From positions 7,068,001 to 7,132,000 of the forward strand of contig OY755198.1 of the NCBI GenBank assembly GCA_963576735.1: a DNA stretch of 64,000 bases, read 5' to 3'. The notes under the pieces were generated by a model, which saw only the letters and a list, made by a program, of their open reading frames with translations, was not told the DNA's origin and ran no database searches. This DNA is from Bedellia somnulentella (taxonomy: Eukaryota > Arthropoda > Insecta > Lepidoptera > Bedelliidae). The translations under genes were made by a program, and so were the position numbers. Of the stretch, positions 53,833 through 63,612 are shown one piece after another; the first letter of the stretch is position 1, and each line of letters opens with the position of its first letter.

Positions 53833-54112
53833 AATTAACACAGAATCAAATGAAAGATCAAAAAAAAATTTGGTTAGTTGTATTTAACACAAAAGTAGAT
53901 TTAACTCATATATATTTATTCCCGTTTCCATTTATATGACAAAAGAGCATACTGTATACAGCGTCAATATAAATCTGTTGTACGTGTCCTTGATATTGTA
54001 ACCTAGTATCTTAATTACTAAATGTAAAGACATCTAGTTAATATGACACCCTGAACAGGTCTGGACTAAGGATCTCAAACTCAAACGTTCACGCCGTACG
54101 TTTGGGATACTA

Positions 54113-54355
54113 ACATACATATACTCACAGCTATAAATCCCAAGAAGGGGTAGCCAGAGCTAAGGAACTAGAAGTTCCTCAGCCACGTTTGGAAAGTTGA
54201 GTGGGGAAAAGATGGCAAAATAAAGGTTGTTGGTGATGGGTCTCCAACCGCATCGCCTAAAAATCCCTTAAAAGCCCCAACACCGTTAGTCGCCTCTTAC
54301 GTACACCCACAGGCAGAAATGGTGTAGTTTTATTCTAAGCCGGCACTACACAGCA
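54113..54355 (-). mobile_element. SINE-A, full length
   Basis: Tail CATACATATACTCACAGC, head CCGGCACTACACAGC. Confidence 0.92.
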
Positions 54356-54372
54356 AATACTCACTCAACGGT

Positions 54373-54492
54373 ATATTTAATATTATACAATACACATAAA
54401 AAAAAACCAAGACTAAGAAACAATGCAATGCTCATCTCATAAATGTTGCTCTCAGCGGGGATCGAACCCGCAACCTCCGGAACGAAAAGCTA
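54373..54492 (-). mobile_element. SINE-C, partial
   Basis: AGACTAAGAAACAATGC, GCGGGGATCGAACCCGCAAC; truncated where the next SINE-A begins. Confidence 0.8.
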
Positions 54493-54494
54493 TT

Positions 54495-54744
54495 TTACAT
54501 ACATACATATAATCACGGCTATAAATCCCTTAACGGGGTAGCCAGAGCTTTGGAATGAGAAATTCCTCGGCCACTTTTGGAAGTTGATTGGGGAAGAGAT
54601 GGTAATAATAAATAAATGTTTTTGGTGACTAGTTTCCAACCACATCGCCCAAAAACACTTAAGATGCCCCTTCCTTAGTCGCCTTTTACGATCACCCACG
54701 GGTAGAAATGGGGTAGTGTTATTTTTAGCCGACACTACACGGCA
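54495..54744 (-). mobile_element. SINE-A, full length
   Basis: Inserted at the SINE-C head; CCCTTAACGGGGTAGCC variant, as at 6503 and 15209. Confidence 0.9.
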
Positions 54745-54867
54745 AATTTAATCTGGATAATACTCCTTAGATCCTTGACTACGGCCCTGCTATAGATCTA
54801 ATTTTATGAATCACTATGAACGGTTTCGTATGGACTTGTATGCATGTGTGCAATGTTTTAGTAACAT

Positions 54868-55379
54868 TCCACATACATATACTCAAGGCCATAAATTCCA
54901 ACAAGGGTTAGCCAGAGCTTCAGAGCTAGAAACTCTTCAGCTACATTTGGAAGTTGATAGGAGACAGGATGGTAGAAATAAAGAATTCTTAGTGATGGGT
55001 CTCCAACCGCATCGCCTAAAAACCACTTTACATACATACATACATACATATACTCACGGCTATAAATCCCTTGAAGGGGTAGCCAGAGCTGAGGAATTCG
55101 AAATTCCTCAGCCACTTTTGTAAGTTGCGTGGGGAAAAGATGGTGAGATAAAGGTTTTTGGTGATGGGTCTCCAACCGCATCGCCCAAAACTCCCTTAAA
55201 AGTCCCAATACCGTTAGTCGCCTCTTACGTACACCCACCGGAAGTAATGGGGTAGTGCTATTCTAAGCCGACACTACACAGCAAAAACCACTTTAAAAAC
55301 GCCCCATATACTTTATCGCCTCTTACGTCACTCGTGGATAGAAAGGGGTAGTGAAATTCCAAGCCGGCACAACACGGCT
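54868..55379 (-). mobile_element. SINE-A (old subtype) split by a younger SINE-A
   Basis: Outer copy 54868-55030 plus 55283-55379; the inner copy carries a 13-bp duplication of the outer sequence. Confidence 0.9.
55031..55282 (-). mobile_element. SINE-A inserted in an older SINE-A
   Basis: AAAAACCACTTTA at 55018-55030 and 55283-55295 is its target duplication. Complete copy. Confidence 0.94.
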
Positions 55380-55579
55380 TTAGATTAGAATTCGATTGTA
55401 TTTGTTACCACGTGAACTAAAGTTGTTTCACAACGATTTAACCTACCAATTTGAAATATGAGTTGTAAGCGTGTACGACCAAAATGTCTGACCTAGTTAA
55501 AATTAAACGTATGTCTTTGATGTTTACCTAATCACTGTTCTTCCGGAATTTATTAAAATAGAATTTATTTCTAATTAAG

Positions 55580-55735
55580 TGGTGTTTGAGCGATGCGGTT
55601 GAAGACCCATCACCAACGATACTTTATTCCTACCAACTTTTCCCCTATCAACTTCCAAATGTGGCTGAGGACTTTCTAGCTCTGAAGCTCTGGCTACCCC
55701 TTTTTGGGGTTTATGGCCGTGAGTATATGTATGTT
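55580..55735 (+). mobile_element. SINE-A, 5'-truncated, old subtype
   Basis: From GAGCGATGCGGTTGAAGACC to GTGAGTATATGTATG. Confidence 0.85.
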
Positions 55736-55852
55736 TGTCTTTTCTGAAGATCCCGCTTCGAATTGTACGCTTAACGATATTACTTTTCTAAATGGTTTAG
55801 TTTTTAACCTTTTTCTTCGATGGGTTGGTAAACGATATTATTTCTGTGTGTA

Positions 55853-55930
55853 TGTAATGTCGGCTTAGAATAGCACTTCCCCATTTATTATCGGAGGATT
55901 GGATGAGGTGATTAAGGGTACTGATTGTTG
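55853..55930 (+). mobile_element. SINE-A 5' fragment
   Basis: AATGTCGGCTTAGAATAGCA followed by a duplicated GAGGTGATTAAGGGTACTGA. Confidence 0.55.
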
Positions 55931-56102
55931 TATGCTGAGAATTGAATGAGGTGATTAAGGGTACTGATTGTTTGAGCATATTACTGACGTTCCTTTTACA
56001 TGACCATTTTTTCCCCTCGTTTATTTTTAACTAGATTGATAACGGTGAGGAAAGATATCGTGAGGGAACCCACATGACTAAGTTCTATTTATTCATACGT
56101 AC

Positions 56103-56297
56103 AAATATATACTCATGGCTATTAATGCCAGAAAAGGGTAGACAGAGTTTTAGAATTAAAATTCCTGAGCCACTTATGGAAGTTAAATGGGGAAAGGATT
56201 GTAAACAGAGTCTTGGTGATGTGTATTCAACCGCATCGCCCAACAATCATTTTTAAAGATATAGGTTGGTGCTGTTCTAAGCCAACACTACACAGCT
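56103..56297 (-). mobile_element. SINE-A, decayed, in SINE-B
   Basis: ACTCATGGCTATTAATGCC to AAGCCAACACTACACAGC. Confidence 0.78.
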
Positions 56298-56324
56298 TAA
56301 TATTTCATGTGATAGTGTATTATA

Positions 56325-56572
56325 CTGTGTAGTGTCGGCTTAGAATAGCACTACCCCTTTTCTTCCGGTGGGTGTACGTAAGAGGCGACTAACGGTTTTG
56401 GGGTTTTTAAGGGATTTTTGGGCGATGTGGTTGAAGACCCATCACCAACAACCTTTATTTTTACTATCTTTTCCCCACTCAAATTTCCAAAAGTGGCTGA
56501 GGAATTTCTAATTCCTTAGCTCTGGCTACCCCTTCTAGGGTACAGCCATGAGTATAAGTAAGTAAGTAAGTA
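56325..56572 (+). mobile_element. SINE-A with target duplication, in SINE-B
   Basis: TAGTGTATTATA at 56313-56324 and 56573-56584. The tail is (AAGT)n rather than (TATG)n. Confidence 0.94.
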
Positions 56573-56691
56573 TAGTGTATTATACAGAGCGACGATAAGC
56601 CTGTCCCCTGTCACGTGAATGCATCAGTCAAGCAAAACGTGATTACTCAGATATTCCTATATCTGCCTCCAAGGCACCTAGATAATAAAAC

Positions 56692-56815
56692 ATACATACA
56701 TACATATACTCACGGCTATAAATCCCTTAACGGGGTAGCCAGAGCTTTGGAATGAGAAATTCCTCAGCCACTTTTGGAAGTTGCGTGGGGAAAAGATGGT
56801 GAAATAAAGGTATAA
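56692..56815 (-). mobile_element. SINE-A, 5'-truncated
   Basis: Tail to GGTGAAATAAAGGTA. Confidence 0.85.
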
Positions 56816-57069
56816 AAAAATAAAGATAATAAAAAAATAGGTTAATTAAGGTTTAACAAATTTATAATATTTCGCAGACTCAAATTACAATCATTTATAC
56901 TGAGTCAGTATTCATGGAAAATTGCTAAGTGAGTAAAACTAAAATAGTGAATGAATTTGTTTATAACTCATGCAATCGCTGACTCAGCACTCACAGCGAT
57001 CTTGACCTGATTTGGTTAAATGTGTAAATAATGATTACGCTTTTAATTCAAAAGTAGTAACCATTTTTT

Positions 57070-57312
57070 TTGCTGTGTAGTGTCGGCTTAGAATAGCACT
57101 ACCCCATTTCTACCGGTCGGTGTACGTAAGAGGCGACTAACGGTATTGGAGCTTTTAAGGGATTTTTGGGCGATGCGGTTGGAGACCCATCACCAACGAC
57201 CTTTATTTTACCATCTTTTCCCCACTCAACTTTCCTAACGTGGCTGAGGAATTTCGAATTCCTTAGCTCTGGCTACCTCTTCTAGGGATTTAAAGCCGTG
57301 AGTATATGTATG
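57070..57312 (+). mobile_element. SINE-A, full length
   Basis: Its tail was the target for the SINE-B at 57319 and resumes after it. Confidence 0.93.
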
Positions 57313-57318
57313 TGTACC

Positions 57319-57686
57319 AACCGTGATAGCCCAGTGGGTAGAACACTCGGTTATCGTGCAAGCGACTAGTGTTCAAATCCTGGGTCGGGCCTACACCAAT
57401 TTGTCTTTTCTAAAGACATATGTGTGGTTAATTTATCATGGTTGTTAACGGTGAGGGAAAACATCGTGAGGAAACCCACATGGCTGAGTTGTACTTAGTC
57501 ATGTGACAGTGTATTCGTACAATACGGCGATAGGCCTGCCCCCTATCACGTGAGTACACTGTCCATGCAAAACGTGGGTACTCTAAACAGCAGGTGACAA
57601 AGTCACGTGATGTTCAGAAGTATTAGTAACTCTGCCAACCCCTTCGGGGAAATTCAGCGTGAACGTTTATGTTATGTTATGTTATA
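57319..57686 (+). mobile_element. SINE-B, full length, in a SINE-A tail
   Basis: Head ACCGTGATAGCCCAGTGG; ATGTT tail runs into a TATATGTATGTATG remnant of the SINE-A tail. Confidence 0.93.
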
Positions 57687-57732
57687 TGTATGTATGTTTA
57701 ATTGCCTAATAAATGGGGACAAATGGCGTGAG

Positions 57733-57800
57733 ACATAACCTCTTACGTACACCTACCGGAAGAAATGGGGTAGTGCTATTCTAAGCCGACACTACACAGC
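57733..57800 (-). mobile_element. SINE-A 5' fragment
   Basis: CTCTTACGTACACCTACCGG to CCGACACTACACAGC. Confidence 0.8.
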
Positions 57801-57917
57801 AAAGGCAATTAAAGTTTTACAGTAAAAGTACAATGACGATCTTCACTCAAACTTATTAGACACGTTTGGATCGTAAGATCAATCAAAATATTGTCATGTC
57901 AGACAGATATCCAAAAC

Positions 57918-58422
57918 ATACATACATACATATACTCACGGCTATAATTCCCTAGAAGAGGTAGCCAGAGCCAAGGAATCATGAATTCCTCAGCCACTTT
58001 TGGAAATTACATACATACATATACTCACGCCGTTAATTCCCATTGGGGTAGGCAGAGACTATCGATCGCCACTTCGTACGATCCTGGCAAACCTGTCTTG
58101 CTTCGTCTACATCCATCAATCTTTTCATACATGCTCTTTTATTCTTCATACTTCGGACGCCTGCCTTTTTGAGCACACTTTCAATTTGGTCCAAGTGTGT
58201 CTTTCGTGGCCGTTCTCTACTAACATTACCTTCCACATTAGCTCTATTACCAATTTCCAATTACCTTTTACCAATTTCCTATCATCCATCCTCTCGATGT
58301 GCCCAAACCATCTCAACATTTTGGAAATGGACTGGGGAAAAGGCGGTAAAATATAGATTTTTGACTTACGACACCCGTGGGTAGAAAGGCGTAGCGACAT
58401 TCTAAGCCGGCACTACATGGCA
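57918..58422 (-). mobile_element. SINE-A split by an RTE fragment
   Basis: 57918-58007 (tail side) and 58319-58422 (head side, CCGGCACTACATGGC). Confidence 0.85.
58008..58318 (-). pseudogene. RTE LINE 3' fragment inside SINE-A
   Basis: TTTTGGAAAT at 57998-58007 and 58319-58328 is its target duplication. The minus strand encodes MLRWFGHIERMDDRKLVKG...GRPRKTHLDQIESVLKKAG..., with a small duplication of the KLVKGN region. Shows the RTE used the same kind of insertion as the SINEs. Confidence 0.92.
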
Positions 58423-58447
58423 TATCCAAAAACCTGGTGAATTAAAG

Positions 58448-58575
58448 GTTAGAATAGCACTTACCGTTTTTTGCGCGGATGTGGTAAGGGCCGACAAATA
58501 GTTTCGGGGCTTTTTAAGTGGCTTTTGGATGATGTGCCTGTATAACCACCACCAATCCTTCTTTTGCAATCTTTT
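58448..58575 (+). mobile_element. SINE-A, very old
   Basis: GGTTAGAATAGCACTTACCG and TCGGGGCTTTTTAAGTGGC. Confidence 0.55.
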
Positions 58576-58610
58576 AATTCTTAATTTTAATTTAAAAAAA
58601 AAAAATTTGT

Positions 58611-58862
58611 GCTGTGTAGTGTCGGCGTAGAATAGCACTACCCCATTTCTTCCGGTGGGTGTACGTAAGAGGCGACTAACGGTATTGGAGCTTTTAAGGG
58701 ATTTTTGGCGATGCGGTTGGAGACCCATCACCAACAACCTTTATTTTGCCATCTTTTCCCCACTCAACTCTCCAAAAGTGGCTGAAGAATTTTTAATTCC
58801 TTAGCTCTGGCTACCCCTTCTAGGGATTTATAGCCGTGAGTAGGTATATGTATGTATGTATG
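58611..58862 (+). mobile_element. SINE-A, full length
   Basis: Very close to the reference copy; long TATG tail. Confidence 0.93.
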
Positions 58863-58866
58863 TAAT

Positions 58867-59070
58867 TCTTAAAAAATGGCCGAGGAATGTTTAATTCTGT
58901 AGTTCTGACTACCCCAAATTGGTATTCCTATCGTGGTGTTCATGTCCATGTTGTGTGACTGATTTCGCTGTGATATTTTCAGTAACTATTGTTTAAAGAA
59001 ATTTCTAATCCCAAAGCTCTGGCTTCACCTTCTAGGGATTTATAACCGGGCGAATATGTATGTATGTATT
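58867..59070 (+). mobile_element. Two SINE-A 3' fragments
   Basis: 58867-58930 (AATGGCCGAGGAATGTTTAA) and 58990-59070 (AATTTCTAATCCCAAAGCTC to a TATG tail) with unrelated DNA between. Confidence 0.65.
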
Positions 59071-59456
59071 TTCAGAAACCAAAAGAAAACCTAGCTATAA
59101 CTTATTCAGTAAAATTATTCATAAACCTATTACTTTGTATCCTAGAAGCCATTTATGTAGTACCTATCCCGTTTTAGCGCACCCATGAGTCCAATACATA
59201 AATTCATTGGCCCATCCTCATATTGTCACAAATTTACATGCACGTAAGTACTGAAGAATATTCTAGAAAGCAAAACCTTGCAAAATGATTATTTCATGAG
59301 ATTATGCACCTGCCGATTCTATTTTGAATTGAATAACTTTCAAAATGCAAGTATAATTCTGACTTGCATTCGGCGGGATCGTGAATCATCGTATGAAATA
59401 AGAAAGCTCCGTAGCTTTTATATTAAACTTGATATTTTCCAAGTGCCGTGTACTTG

Positions 59457-59690
59457 CCGTGTTGGCTTAGAATGTCACTACCATTTTAATCACGGGTGTC
59501 GTAAGAGGCGACTAAGGGTATGGGGCATTTTTAAGTGGTTTTTGGGCGATGCGGTGGGAGACCCATCACCAAAGATACTATATTTCTACCACCTTGTCCC
59601 CTATCTACTCCTAAATGTGGCTGAGGAGTTTCCAGCTCTAAAGCTCAGACTACCCCTTAGTGTGATTTATGGCTGTTAGTGTATGTATGT
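59457..59690 (+). mobile_element. SINE-A close to the spook acceptor
   Basis: Old subtype, head GTGTTGGCTTAGAATGTC; ends 96 bp before exon 2. Confidence 0.88.
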
Positions 59691-59786
59691 AACATGACTA
59701 AGTTTACACTTAATTATTTTTAGTTTCAGTTTTAGGGTGTAGCCTCAATTTTATCGAATAATAAATTGTATTATCTTTGTCCACAG

Positions 59787-61027
59787 CTTTAGCTCTCTGC
59801 GATTGGTCGAACCTCCAACTCCGAAGACGCAACATCGCCCGTCGCCATTGCGGTCCCAAGCAGCACACAGACAGCTACGCTCAAATCGGAAACGTTGCTA
59901 CTTTCGAAGCTGTTGAACTCATTGACACTTTACGATACGCTGCAAGCACCACAGAATCTGCTATCAAATTAAAACCATACCTTATGTCTACAGCTATGAA
60001 TATGTTCACCCATTACATGTGCAACATCAGATTTGATGCTGAGAACGATGCAGATTTCAGGAAAATTGTCGACCACTTTGATGAAATCTTCTGGGAGATC
60101 AACCAAGGCTACGCTGTCGATTTTCTGCCATGGCTCGCACCGTTTTACAAGAAACACATGAATAAGTTGTCCAATTGGTCTCAAGATATTCGCTCTTTCA
60201 TCCTATCTAGAATCGTTGAGCAACGGGAAACCAATTTAGAGACTGAAGGACCTGAGAAAGATTTTCTTGATGGACTTCTTAGAGTTCTCAATGACGATCC
60301 GACAGTTGATAGAAACACAATCATTTTCATGCTTGAAGATTTTCTAGGAGGACATTCTTCTGTTGGTAACCTTGTCATGTTATGTTTGGCTGCAAGCATC
60401 AGAGATCCAGAAGTAGGTAAGAAGATTAGATCAGAAATAGACGGTCTTACTAAAGGCAAAAGGGCAGTTAATCTATCTGACAGAAGCAACCTCCCATATA
60501 CAGAAGCAACGATTCTAGAGTGTTTAAGATATGCATCGTCTCCTATTGTTCCTCATGTCGCAACTGAGAACGCCGCTGTAGCTGGTTATGGTATAGAAAA
60601 AGGTACTGTGGTCTTTATTAACAACTATGAGTTAAATACTTCAGAAAAATATTGGGAACGACCAGAAAAGTTTGATCCGTCAAGATTTTTGGAGTTTACC
60701 AAAATAAGGACCCGTAGAAATTCCCAATGCGATTCTGGGATGGAATCAGACGGGGAACGAACAGGACCGATTAACAAGGCTATGGAAACGGAAAAAGAAA
60801 TTGTATCTGTAAAGAAGAATATTCCTCATTTTCTGCCTTTTAGTATTGGCAAGAGGACTTGTATAGGGCAAACACTTGTCACGACGATGTCTTTTGTAAT
60901 GTTCGCCAATATTATGCAAGAATTTGAGTTAGGTGCTGAATGTATGGAAGATCTTACGCAGAAGAAAGCTTGTGTAGCATTACCTAAGGACACTTTTGGA
61001 TTGTATTTGATACCGAGAAAACGATAA
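59787..61027 (+). CDS. spo: Cytochrome P450 CYP307A (Spook), coding exon 2
   Basis: Completes the enzyme: residues 129-541, stop TAA at 61025. LALCDWSNLQLRRR (130-143) is the C-helix region. The I-helix reads FLGGHSSVGNLV (GGH at 316-318), which replaces the usual acid-Thr pair and is typical of CYP307. ECLR (373-376) is ExxR, and RPEKFDPSRF starts at 420. FSIGKRTCIG has the heme-ligand Cys at 487 (codon 60860). The loop between PERF and heme is long and charged, with RRNS (438-441) and DSGMES (444-449). Total length suits the family. No frameshift or stop is seen, so the gene looks functional. Lepidoptera have few CYP307 paralogues; spook versus spookier naming cannot be settled here. Confidence 0.95.
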
Positions 61028-61292
61028 TTTAATATCTGATGACTCAATTAATAGTAAAATAATTTTTCGACTGTAGTTTTTCAAATTTAACTTCGTTGGG
61101 AATAAGGTTAATATGAACAAAATAATTTTATGTATTATACGTGTTTTAGTTAAAGGTATATTATTATGTATTGGTTTTTCATATATTTTTTCAATATAGT
61201 TTATTTTTTTTAATAGGTTTGCTAAGACGAAGAGTAGAGAGTAAAACTCAAGAAAATATTTATGTGTATATATGAATATATATATGAATAAA
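61028..61292 (+). terminator. spo: spook 3' UTR and poly(A) signal
   Basis: AATAAA at 61287-61292, about 260 bases after the stop, is followed by a TG-rich stretch (CTGTTGTATGTAATGTTGTA) suited to cleavage-stimulating factor binding. I saw no earlier AATAAA. Confidence 0.7.
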
Positions 61293-62188
61293 TCTTTTTA
61301 TTTTTCCTGTTGTATGTAATGTTGTATGAAATTTGATGTTAATATATTTTTCCAAAACGTAATTGATTTAGGGTAGGTTTCAAATCATTTATTTTAAATT
61401 AGCCATGCTTTTTTGGTCTCATTCAATTTACTTACAAAGTAGTTACTATCAATATATTTTATTCATTTTATTTCGTTTGAATTTGTTTAAATTTGTAGTC
61501 TTTTTTATTTCTTACATTATAACGTAATTTTATTTCAATTTCTCAATATCGTTAATAATTTATTTTTATTTATTTTATTTCATTTTATCATGAATTTTAT
61601 TGCGTTTTATCTTTTATTAATAATTTTTATAGACAATATTGGTAATACCTTAGAAAAGCTGTAAATATATATCAGTATTTTTTTTACTTTATTGTTAGCC
61701 TTGTTATTTATTATTTATTGCTTATTTATATTATCAATAAGATATATTTAAAAATATACGTAACGTTCTATACGAAATATTATTATTTATTTTAAAATAT
61801 ATTTATTATATTATTTTAATCGTTCATCAAATTGGCTGTTAATGTGGTAAATTAATATAAAGTAATGTATATTTAAAAAAAAGCGGTACTAATGTGATGT
61901 AAATTTATTTTTAATTTGAAATATGAATTAGTATGTTTGCCCTTAAAAGTGTTGCACAAGAATTTAATTGAATAATTCTTTGGATTGTATCATTTATACG
62001 TAGTTTTATTTTGTTTTTTTTTGTTTTTTTTTTTTGTAGTTTAGTAAAAGTAGATTCATATTTGTATGAAGTTAGAGATTTTAGATGATCTTGGACTAAC
62101 AGATTTGTAGAAATGAGTGAAATTATAGTTATTGCATTGGAAATTGTTGTTTATTTTCATATCACCCTTCTCTTCCTTTACATGTATC
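61293..62188. other. AT-rich 3' flank
   Basis: T-rich and low in complexity; no gene or mobile element recognised. Confidence 0.6.
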
Positions 62189-62440
62189 TGTCGTAGGATG
62201 ATTTGATGTTTAGGCTTTTTGCAAAAAAAACCTAGGGATTTTGCAAAAATCCGGATAATTAGACAACGGTTGTAATATTTTCTTATCTTACTAGGTTTAT
62301 TGCAAAAAAAACTAGTTGGTTTAGTAAGATTGTACTTCTTTAATGCTGATTGGCTGATTTCTGATTTTTCGCCTACACTTATTCTGATTGGTTCGTTCGT
62401 TTTTTGCAAAAAAACCTAAACATGAAATCATCCTACGACA
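62189..62440. mobile_element. MITE-K
   Basis: Inverted ends TGTCGTAGGATGATTTGATG / CATGAAATCATCCTACGACA. TATC lies immediately outside both (62185-62188 and 62441-62444). TTTGCAAAAAAA motifs recur inside. Confidence 0.82.
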
Positions 62441-62535
62441 TATCTCTTTAAGAGCTTATTCCATTACACTTTTATCGTTGCTGAAATCGGAGGTCCTTCA
62501 CAGTCACTGCCGCGGAAGGCCACAGACGCTTGTTA

Positions 62536-62740
62536 AGGCGGATTTATACAGGGTAAGTGCGCAAGTCAGTAGCGGCGTCAGTCTGACTGACTTCTAAATA
62601 TTCGTATGCGAATATTTAAGTCAGCGCTGACTTCAACCGCACTGTACTGACTTGAAACAGTTCACATTGGGTTTTTTTCGGGTCAGCGCTGACTTGACTC
62701 GAATTCGGAGTCAGTTACTTTACCCTGTATAAATCCGCCT
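62536..62740. mobile_element. MITE-L (PIF/Harbinger-like)
   Basis: Inverted ends AGGCGGATTTATACAGGGTA / TACCCTGTATAAATCCGCCT with TTA on both sides (62533-62535 and 62741-62743). Inside, GTCAGCGCTGACTT occurs twice. Confidence 0.85.
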
Positions 62741-62743
62741 TTA

Positions 62744-63039
62744 TTCCACTACACCGATTTCAGTTTCTGAATCATTCGCGAGCGCGATTTTTGCGGGCGG
62801 TCGTACGAAATTGCTCCCGTCTTTTTTTTAAAACGCTCTCTATCAAACTCTCTTATGGACTATCCCACTCTCATTCAATAAACGACGACACATTGCGTCT
62901 ATATATCTCTTTCGCTACTATACTTACATATATCCTATTCATGTACACAACCTTTTCCAAATATTTTTACGTCATATTTCACACAAAATATTAAATAGGC
63001 GGGAACTCCTATATGACTTAAAAATAAAAGATATTTATT
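62744..63039. other. No recognisable feature
   Basis: A GC-richer patch, TCGCGAGCGCGATTTTTGCG, lies near 62778; no gene. Confidence 0.5.
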
Positions 63040-63612
63040 AAAAAGTTTGCCGGGGTCGTACGAAGTGGCGATCGATAGTTTCAGCCTACCCCAATGAGAG
63101 GTAATGGCGTTAGTATAAGTATGCATATATGTGATTGAACGTATTTGCTTACCCCAATGGGAAATAATGGCGTGAGTATATGTATGCATGTATGTAATTA
63201 TACGCCTGTGCCTACCCCCACGGGAAGTGATGGCGTGAGTGTAAGTATGCATATTTGAAACAATACGTATCTGCCTACCCCTTACGGAAAAATGGCGGGA
63301 GTTTAAGTATGTATGTATGCAATTAAAATTATCTGCTTACCACAAGCGGAAGTAAAAGCGTGAGTATATGCGCGTAGGTATGTAATTAAACGTATCTGCC
63401 TCCTCCGATGGGAAGTAATGGCGTGAGTATATATAATATAATATAATTTGCATGTATGTGATAAAACGTATTTACCTACCCCAATCGGAAATAATAGCGT
63501 GAGTATATGTATGTATGTAAGAATATAATTATACATATCCGCCTACCCCTATGAAATGGAACCCCTACCTACCTAACTACCCGTGGAATTAATGGCGTGA
63601 GCATATGTATAT
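63040..63612 (+). repeat. Tandem array derived from the RTE LINE 3' end
   Basis: Begins with RTE sequence (GTACGAAGTGGCGATCGATA) and then repeats a 60-75-bp unit about eight times: ACGTATCTGCCTACCCC, GGGAAGTAATGGCGTGAGTA, TATG-rich spacer. Units differ by many substitutions. It is a minisatellite grown from one LINE terminus. The repeated YTHAI-like peptides on the minus strand are a by-product. Confidence 0.88.

Larger units (their letters stand above)
56037..56650 (+). mobile_element. SINE-B remnant split by two SINE-A copies
   Basis: GATAACGGTGAGGAAAGATA to about 56097, CATGTGATAGTGTATT at 56306-56321, and GATAAGCCTGTCCCCTGTCA at 56588-56650 are successive parts of SINE-B. Confidence 0.7.
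49942..59786 (+). other. spo: spook intron, 9,845 bp, filled with SINEs
   Basis: GT at 49942 (TGTAAGTATT) and a pyrimidine-rich acceptor ending TCTTTGTCCACAG at 59786. Joining gives NN|S|LALCDWSNLQ in frame, with the phase-1 codon split T|CT. By eye it holds about 25 SINE-A pieces, a SINE-B, a SINE-C, an RTE fragment and other debris. Little unique sequence remains: 49.95-50.19, 50.34-50.69, 52.87-53.19, 53.84-54.11, 55.38-55.58, 56.82-57.06 and 59.08-59.45 kb. Drosophila spookier is also known for a large repeat-rich intron, as I recall. The intron may carry enhancers; none was identified. Confidence 0.9.

Noticed and set aside
59777..59786. Exon 2 beginning a few codons earlier as a separate gene
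   Set aside because: These bases are the pyrimidine-rich acceptor (TTGTCCACAG). Splicing to exon 1 at phase 1 gives the expected P450 sequence.
59969..60489. Minus-strand frames opposite spook exon 2
   Set aside because: Shadows of the P450 coding sequence with no domain of their own.
62935..63536. Minus-strand frames with repeated YTHAI/YTN-like peptides
   Set aside because: They arise from translating the tandem LINE-tail array; unit divergence includes frame-breaking changes and there is no promoter or start context.
63040..63612. CRISPR-like array
   Set aside because: Units are diverged copies of a LINE end, not identical repeats with unique spacers, and the genome is an insect's.
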